A stretch of DNA of 64,000 nt, taken from NCBI RefSeq assembly GCF_902459465.1, contig NC_047067.1, forward strand, positions 19,591,680-19,655,679. The letters run 5' to 3'. The notes under the pieces were generated by a model. It saw only the letters and a program-made list of their open reading frames with translations, ran no database searches and was not told where the DNA came from. The DNA comes from Asterias rubens. Taxonomy: Eukaryota > Echinodermata > Asteroidea > Forcipulatida > Asteriidae. Made by a program: the position numbers and the translations under genes. Every line of letters starts with the position of its first letter. The first letter of the stretch is position 1. Below are positions 58,801 to 64,000 of this stretch, piece by piece.

Positions 58801-60990
58801 CAAAGGATCTGAAACCCACCAAGGATGAACTGATCGGGTCTCAGAGTAGTCTAGAATTGGAACCGTTTCCAGAGGAGAATGAAATCTTCCAAATATCGTC
58901 CGATCAGGAATCCTCTGATCAGGAATCCGATCGTAAAGAAAGGGAATTCAAAGTGAAGTATGAGATTATACCGAGTACTTCCACATCGAAGGCTGATAAA
59001 GGATGTTCGGCAACGTACAACTCGCTGCTTAGCTCTGGCGATGATGTGGCTTTGATTTCCGATGTTAGAGCAACAGGCGATTCCAGCAGCTCCCTTGAAG
59101 ATGTTTTCGCAGCTCAAAGCTTCCAAGTTAAGATCCAGAAAGAAGAACAACAAATAAAAAAAGAAGGTAAGCAGAAATTACTTCTCCCAGCCACCCACAA
59201 AACCTCCCATCCATCTCATCTGGTTTTTTTTCTCGTTTTTTCTGAAAAATTAATGTACATTTAGTTGTAGAGTCATGACGTCTCATGGCCGAGCAGTTTA
59301 TTGCTCAAGTTTATTAAGCACAAGAAGTAGTTAAGCACAAAAAATGTGCTTACCAGGAAAAAGCTACCAGCCAAAATACCATATCACATGTGCAATGTGA
59401 CTGGTAACCTGCTTACTTTTGCTTACTTTTTGATTTAGCACTACATTCTGCAATTTAAGCAGCTCTATGAAGTTGGGCCCAGGGGTCGATTTCACAAAGA
59501 GTTAGGACTAGTCCTAACTTAGGACTAGTCCTAGGAGATATACAAATTGCATTGTTAGTACTAAGTTAGGACGAGTAACTGGTCCTAACTCGAGTTAAGA
59601 CTAGTCCTAACTCTTTGTGAAATCCACCCCTGGTGGCTTAGTCATCAGGATTTGGGTATAAATCACACTCATGACAATTGTGTCTTTGGTTTAGGGAATG
59701 AAATAAAGTTGGATGGCACTTCCAGACCACATGTAGAAACAAGTTGGAAAAAGTCATCATTTCATTAGAAATTATTTTCTTTGGTGGTGTCTTACTCAAG
59801 ATCCGGTGTTTCTGATCAGCATAATGTGAGTTCGAGTCCCAGTCATGACACCTGTGTCCTTCAGCAAGACACTTAAACCATGATGCTTTGCCTTTGGTCA
59901 TGTTGGTTGTGCAACGCACAATAAATAACCCAGTGCACTTGTATCGAAAAAAGAAGGGGCTCCCCACCTGTGTTCCTGGTTATTGGCAGCAAATTGCGCC
60001 ACAGCACTTTGTAACCATTACATGGTGCTATGGTATAGGAGTAGGTCTCATAATTCAAATGTCGTCCCACATACCTTGCTAGAAATACTGGATGTCAAAA
60101 CTCCTTGAGCGTCACTAAGTGACGGATCATCACTGAGTGACGGATATGGGTGCTATAAGAAGCCATTATTATTACTATAATTATTGTTGTTATATTATTA
60201 ACGTTATTTTATCACTTTTCAACAGGAGGTTCTCCATGTGTAATACTGGAAAGAGTTCCTCAACTTGAAGGTAAATATTACTCAAAGCATAGATTAACAT
60301 AAATATATTTTCGAAAGTAAAGAATGAATATGAACTTGCAGCCTTAAAGAACTAATCTGTGTCAATATAAAAGGCAAAGTATATCTTTGGTTTTTGGATT
60401 TTTTTTTGAGATTTCACTGGAAATCCAGAGCGAATTTGTCCACGCAGGAAGAATAATCCCTAATAGGAATACACAATCTACAATGTAAGAGATGGTACTG
60501 AAAGTATTGATTATTTAGATTAAAATTTGAGGACACAAAAATTGATACCTTTTTACATTTATAACCACATTACTTCGAATAGAAATTGTTCACAAAATTG
60601 TTTATACTATTGAAAGCTGCGGTAGGCTTCTAACCAAAAGCTTTTACACCCCTGGCCAAAACATCATGGGGTGAAAGGTCATTAGCTTTTACACCCCTGG
60701 CCAAAACATCATGGGGTGAAAGGTCATTAGCTTTTACACCCCATGCCAAAACATCATGGGGTGAAAGGTCATTTACTTCTCCAAAACATCATGGGGTGAA
60801 AGGTCATTCACTTCTCATGCCTCTTCATTATGGAATGACTTGTCGGATCATATCAGACTTTCTCTATCAATACCTTTGTTAAAAACTTCCCTCAAGACTC
60901 ACCTAATGAGGACTGCATAACTTGCCTTTCTTTTAATGTGTCGCTGCGCCATGAGTATCTTTAGATGGACACCGGTGCATTATAAATGCC

Positions 60991-61087
<97 letters not shown>

Positions 61088-64000
61088 TTATTGCCATTAA
61101 TTTGAAGTGTGATTACCAAACGTTTACCTTCCCTTTAAAGGACAGATGTTTTTACTATTTAAACAGAATTACACCGGTCGATAAGGCAGGTGAGAGTCAC
61201 TTCAATCAATCCCCTGGTCATCGAGAAGATAGAACCAAACTCGACAAGACCCGATTGGTCATCATCAAGCAACATGGAAACGGCTGAAGATTTGTCTTCT
61301 GATTTATGCGAGAGTTTTGAACGCAACGTTTTCTTGAACGGACACAGACAGCAAATCAAGTGTAAAGAAGAACAGGATGCAGAGATATCCATACCGTCAT
61401 GTTCGCACCAGTCCACACGTTACCCGTCGACCCCTCGCCAGCCGTTTTTGTCTTCCTCAACTTCAAGTTTGTCAGGAAGTCCATCGCCAATGTCTCGGGA
61501 CAGCTCACGCAAATATCCTAAAAATAGACTCAGTTGCAAGAAAAGAAACGAGAGGCGACACGTCGTCGCAAATTCCCCTCAAGATGAGGATATGACTCAA
61601 ATTTCCAAGCCAGATATGCATGAGATGAAGCAACTTTTGAAGAAGGAGGAGGATGCGATAAAAGAGACATGCGACCATCAGGATCAAGAGTTTCAGACGA
61701 GAGATTGGGATGAGAGTCGAGTTGTCAATCCAGATATCCAAGAAGTAAAGCAATCTCATAAAGTGGAGGAGGATATGAAAAAAGAAACAATCGACGATCA
61801 GGATCAAGAACTTGTGGCGAGAGATGACAGTGATGAAGAAATGGAACTCTCAGAGAGTAGCCTGAGCCTTCATAAAGACCACACCGAGGGTAGAAGGATT
61901 CCCATGATCCGCTCAGATGAAATCACAAAGATTGCTGAGGTTGCTCCGGAAGACTCTGCTAGCGATGAGGAGACGCAATTGCCAGAGGAAGTATCAAATC
62001 TAATCGCTGACGATAACGAAGACAAGGTTTCGACCAACTTAGATAGTGATGATTCTGAGTGCAGTGAGAGCTTGCTGACGCAGAGTTACCCACCGAAAGA
62101 TGTCCCCCCTCCTTACTCAACGGAATCCTTCAATGAAGATAAACCAACAACATCCCAAGTCGTTTGCAACAACCATGTTTCTCAAGACAATCAACTTAGA
62201 GACAAATCAACAATGTCTCAAGCTAGCAGCAGCAACCATAAATCTCCAGGTGATCAAATTGAGGAGCTCACATTGATTTCAGATTCAGCTGACGAAGACA
62301 TCAAACCAATCCCCGGATTTATCAACTTAAAGAGAAAGTCCTCCTTCTCCAGCTCATATGAGGATAGCTCAGTGTTGAGCTTCACAGAAGAGCATCCGGA
62401 AGACGATGTGGTTATTGACTTGGAGAGCTACAATTGCAGCCAACTCTTTGACGAAGACAGATTCAGTCAGCTCACACCTTGCATTGAAATATCGAGTGAC
62501 TCGGACATCGACCTGGACGCCCCAGAACCTGAGCTGAACATAGATCTGGAGGCGGTGAAGAAAGAAAAAGAAGACAGTGAGGAACCTGACCCGAGGAGTA
62601 ACGGGGGGATACTACTGGAGAGTCAGTCGGAAGGATCCCTGGACTTTGCTCTTCTTCAGAACGACAACGATCATGACTTAATGTGGTACCAGGATGAAGA
62701 TGGGGATGGGGATGAAGACGCTAGCAACGATGGGGATGATGAGAAGAGTGCGGAAGAAGATGTCGTTGATGAAGCTAGAGAAGGGGATGAAGAGGATATC
62801 GATGATGAAGCTGAAGATGGTGATGAAGATAGTGGTGATGATGTCTTGCTGGTGGAAGAAGTGCATACCATAAGTTGTAAGTGCATATTCACGCTTTAGC
62901 TACTTCAATAGCACTTATTTGATTTTAGTCCCTAATTGAGCTTTAAAGGCTTTGGGTACCTTTTTAAAATGTCCATAGATTCACATTAAACTTACAGGAA
63001 AATTATTTTCATGACATTGTTTTACTCGATTTCCCAAAACTACATCACCTCGGCACGTAGTATTTTCAGGGAAGCTTTCTACTATCATTATCTTCAGACT
63101 GTGTACGTTTAGTGTAAATCTGTGGACATTGTGTTTTTTGTCCTACAAAAGTTACATAGACCCTTTAAGGGGTTTGGGTACTTTTTGTACGACACAAAAC
63201 ACACATGTCCACAGATTTACATAACACTTTCACGATTTGTAGATAATGATGGTAGAAAGCTTCTCTTAAAATATTACTTTTTACTGAGGTGCAATAGTTT
63301 TTGAGAAATGAGTAAAACAATTTTACAAAAACAATTGTCTCAGTGAGTGAAGAGAAAATTATTTTAGCATGTACAACAGATTTAAGCGTCTCACCTGGAA
63401 ACAGTGCTCTGTGATTTTCACTCTTGTTATTTTTTCTCTCCAAAACTTGTATTACTCATTTCTCAAAAACCTGCAGCACCTCAGCAAATTGTATTTTTAG
63501 GGAAGCTTTCCACTTTCATTATCTTGAAACCTTTAATCGTTTAAAGTTGAATGTAAATCTGTGTTCTGTGTTGTACTGAAAGTATCCAAACACTTCAAAA
63601 TAAATTTCAATTTCCGGCCTGTTTGTCAGCATTGACTTTCAACACTGCTGCTAGCTTTCATTGCACTGTTTGCTGTCTTCGTGCTCACAATAACAACTTG
63701 ATATCTCAAATATTTTCTTGCTATTTTTTTTTTTTTATTTCCTTGTTCAGCTGAGAGTCAAGAAGAATTTCCTTCGACGGAGCAAAATGACAAACTGACC
63801 GCCAAAGCATTTTATGGAAAAAAGAGACACTTCCCAGATGCCTTCTTTATAGATCGTGAAGGCGACCATGATGATTTCATCGGCGATCAGCAGCCAGTTC
63901 CAACGTCAGGAAGATCTGGACAAGGAAAGGAGACGGCAGGTTTGACTTGGAAGAGCCTTGAGGCAGAGGCAACGGGCAAGATTAAGAAAATGATCAAACG
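52821..64000 (+). CDS. SETX: Senataxin (Sen1-type RNA/DNA helicase), N-terminal 1420 residues, 3' end outside window
   Basis: The coding exons are 52821-53054, 53968-54094, 54642-54754, 56291-56519, 56669-56782, 57440-57626, 57914-59166, 60226-60270, 61167-62876 and 63751 to the window end. Every junction is GT-AG and frame is kept throughout. A TAG in frame at 52749 precedes the first ATG at 52821. Residues 1 to about 560 follow the helical N-terminal domain of animal SETX in order: ECWACMEVYHKERE, EHPFLLFNQE, PSLYLLVIHPIKEVRELA, FWWQLQCLTHLMDKLGSTVW, WIIPYIKSLVDF. A long Ser/Asp/Glu-rich disordered region follows (about 560-1420), with SUMO-interacting-type patches such as CIEISSDSDIDLD (about 1205). 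In animals SETX resolves R-loops and aids transcription termination in the nucleus; the N-terminal domain binds partners. The superfamily 1 helicase domain must lie to the right of the window. Confidence 0.93.
53195..53345. mobile_element. Partial family G element in SETX intron 1
   Basis: It contains GCACATTACTTTGAGG, GAAATGCTTTATACTGTCAA and TTATTGCCATTAATTTTAAG in the order seen in other G copies. The left part is missing. Confidence 0.55.
54922..55775. repeat. 80-bp minisatellite, about 10.7 copies, in SETX intron 3
   Basis: GATACCCATGCCTACATCC recurs every 80 bases from 54922 to 55722. Each unit also contains GTGAAGGGGGTAACCCTG and CAGCCCTAGGAGT. Units differ in a short variable part (TCCTTGTGGA, TCCTAGTGGA or TCCTATTGGA). 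Units 3 and 6 share the rarer TAGCTCCTATTGG form, which hints at duplication in blocks of three. The last unit is truncated after GTTTCAG. Confidence 0.97.
56056..56258. mobile_element. Small inverted-repeat element in SETX intron 3
   Basis: ATAGACCGTATTGAATA at the left end and TATTCAATACGGTCTAT at the right form perfect 17-bp terminal inverted repeats about 200 bp apart. The interior repeats CCATCTTGTAGG twice. No ORF is present, so it is a MITE. Confidence 0.8.
56830..57000. mobile_element. Partial family H element in SETX intron 5
   Basis: It shares CTCAAAAACTACAGCACCTC, CAGGGAAATTTCCTACTATC and a TACAAAAAGTACCCAAAC end with the elements at 62945-63600. Confidence 0.6.
57008..57394. mobile_element. 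TTAA miniature element, family A, in SETX intron 5
   Basis: It has inverted ends AGGCAGTGGACACTATTGGT and ACCAATAGTGTCCACTGTCT. The right TTAA is intact and the left has become TCAA. The internal hairpin is present. It ends only about 45 bp before the start of SETX coding exon 6. Confidence 0.85.
59300..59480. mobile_element. Miniature element, family F, in SETX intron 7
   Basis: It has the family interior (AGCTACCAGCCAAAATACC, TGACTGGTAACCTGCTTA) and ends GCTCTATGAAGTTGGGCCC. A foldback element with TTAGGACTAGTCC arms directly abuts it at 59481. Confidence 0.65.
59481..59632. mobile_element. Foldback element with TTAGGACTAGTCC repeats
   Basis: The outer arms GGGGTCGATTTCACAAAGAG and CTCTTTGTGAAATCCACCCC are inverted copies, and the interior is built from TTAGGACTAGTCCTAA units. 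The same family is nested in the element at 11251-11656, and diverged traces occur near 50500-50585 and 54460-54530. Confidence 0.85.
59783..60170 (+). repeat. tRNA-Leu/Ser-like SINE in SETX intron 7
   Basis: It is collinear with 24098-24480: GGTGTTTCTGATCAGC, AGTTCGAGTCCCAG, CAGCAAGACACTTAAACC, TTCCTGGTTATTGGCAGC, ACCTTGCTAGAAATACTGG. The tRNA A-box end is truncated or diverged. Confidence 0.7.
60639..60815. repeat. 45-bp tandem repeat, about 3.7 copies
   Basis: AGCTTTTACACCCCTGGCCA recurs at 60639, 60684 and 60729 (period 45) with CATCATGGGGTGAAAGGTCA in each unit. A fourth copy lacks its first part. Confidence 0.9.
60816..61087 (+). mobile_element. 5'-truncated non-LTR retrotransposon 3' end with (ATT)n tail
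   Basis: One plus-strand frame reads SLWNDLSDHIRLSLS and then LLKTSLKTHLMRTA with a stop at once. This is the usual C-terminal signature of LINE ORF2 proteins (LWN-LP--IR...FK--LKT-L). It is followed by a short 3' UTR and an ATT microsatellite (60992-61087) of the kind in which CR1/L2-type LINEs end. The 5' part is absent, as is usual for LINE insertions. Confidence 0.75.
62945..63165. mobile_element. Family H miniature element, partial, SETX intron 9
   Basis: It begins AAAGGCTTTGGGTACC and ends with CTACAAAAGTTACATAGACC. The interior matches the adjacent element at 63166-63600. Confidence 0.6.
63166..63600. mobile_element. Family H miniature element, about 435 bp, SETX intron 9
   Basis: It has inverted ends GGTTTGGGTACTTTTTGTAC and GTACTGAAAGTATCCAAACAC. 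Its interior arms contain ATTTGTAGATAATGATGG and CATTATCTTGAAACC in opposite senses, so the element can fold on itself. Confidence 0.7.

Larger units (their letters stand above)
60367..61138. mobile_element. Family G element split by a nested LINE fragment, in SETX intron 8
   Basis: The left part (60367 to about 60638) runs from AAGGCAAAGTATATCTTTGG to GTAGGCTTCTAACC. The right part (about 61086-61138) resumes with TTATTGCCATTAATTTGAAG and ends CCTTCCC with TTAA. In the intact copy at 13907-14283 these two blocks are contiguous, so the roughly 450 bp between them is an insertion. Confidence 0.8.

Noticed and set aside
62671-62892. Minus-strand Ser-rich frames opposite the acidic end of SETX exon 9
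   Set aside because: They are complements of Asp/Glu codon runs in the sense frame.
1-64000. CRISPR arrays, bacterial operons, phage or viral gene clusters
   Set aside because: Nothing of the kind is present. Direct repeats are minisatellites without unique spacers, and the genes have spliceosomal introns.

Overview
The window is AT-rich animal nuclear DNA with widely spaced intron-containing genes (GT-AG junctions that keep the reading frame), many short non-autonomous transposons and SINEs, and no bacterial features. The repeat families (TTAA-flanked miniature elements, tRNA-derived SINEs, a foldback family built on TTAGGACTAGTCC) together with an insulin/IGF precursor that has a very long E region suggest a marine invertebrate deuterostome, most likely an echinoderm and perhaps a starfish. 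The species call is inference; the gene calls do not depend on it.

Layout. (1) 4.1-8.6 kb, minus strand: an insulin/IGF-type precursor in three coding exons (348 aa), with a probable GC-rich promoter and non-coding exon near 8.25-8.65 kb. (2) 8.7-29.6 kb: a gene-poor stretch filled with miniature transposons and SINEs, with one possible TATA-driven spliced non-coding transcript near 16.6-16.9 kb. (3) 29.6-41 kb, plus strand: a gene with two likely non-coding 5' exons, upstream ORFs and a two-exon coding region for a 1482-residue, mostly disordered nuclear protein with AT-hook repeats and a C-terminal coiled coil, possibly a distant LRIF1-like protein. (4) 42.0-43.3 kb, minus strand: an intronless class A peptide-type GPCR. 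(5) 46.9-50.7 kb, minus strand: a four-exon gene for a 235-residue secreted protein with a farnesoic-acid-O-methyltransferase-like (Methyltransf_FA) domain. Its terminal coding segment has been tandemly duplicated just beyond its stop. (6) 52.8-64.0 kb, plus strand: the first ten coding exons of senataxin (SETX). The helicase domain lies beyond the right edge.

The genes do not form an operon or an obvious pathway. They are unrelated neighbours: a secreted growth factor, a chromatin-type protein, a receptor, a secreted domain protein and an RNA/DNA helicase. The most unusual material is structural. It includes nested transposon insertions, an 80-bp minisatellite in a SETX intron, 26-residue AT-hook repeats in several states of decay, many CTCF-like AGAGGGCGC motifs, and a roughly 200-bp element shared upstream of the IGF-like gene and the GPCR. 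All coordinates, splice sites and homology calls were read by eye. No alignment or database search was run.
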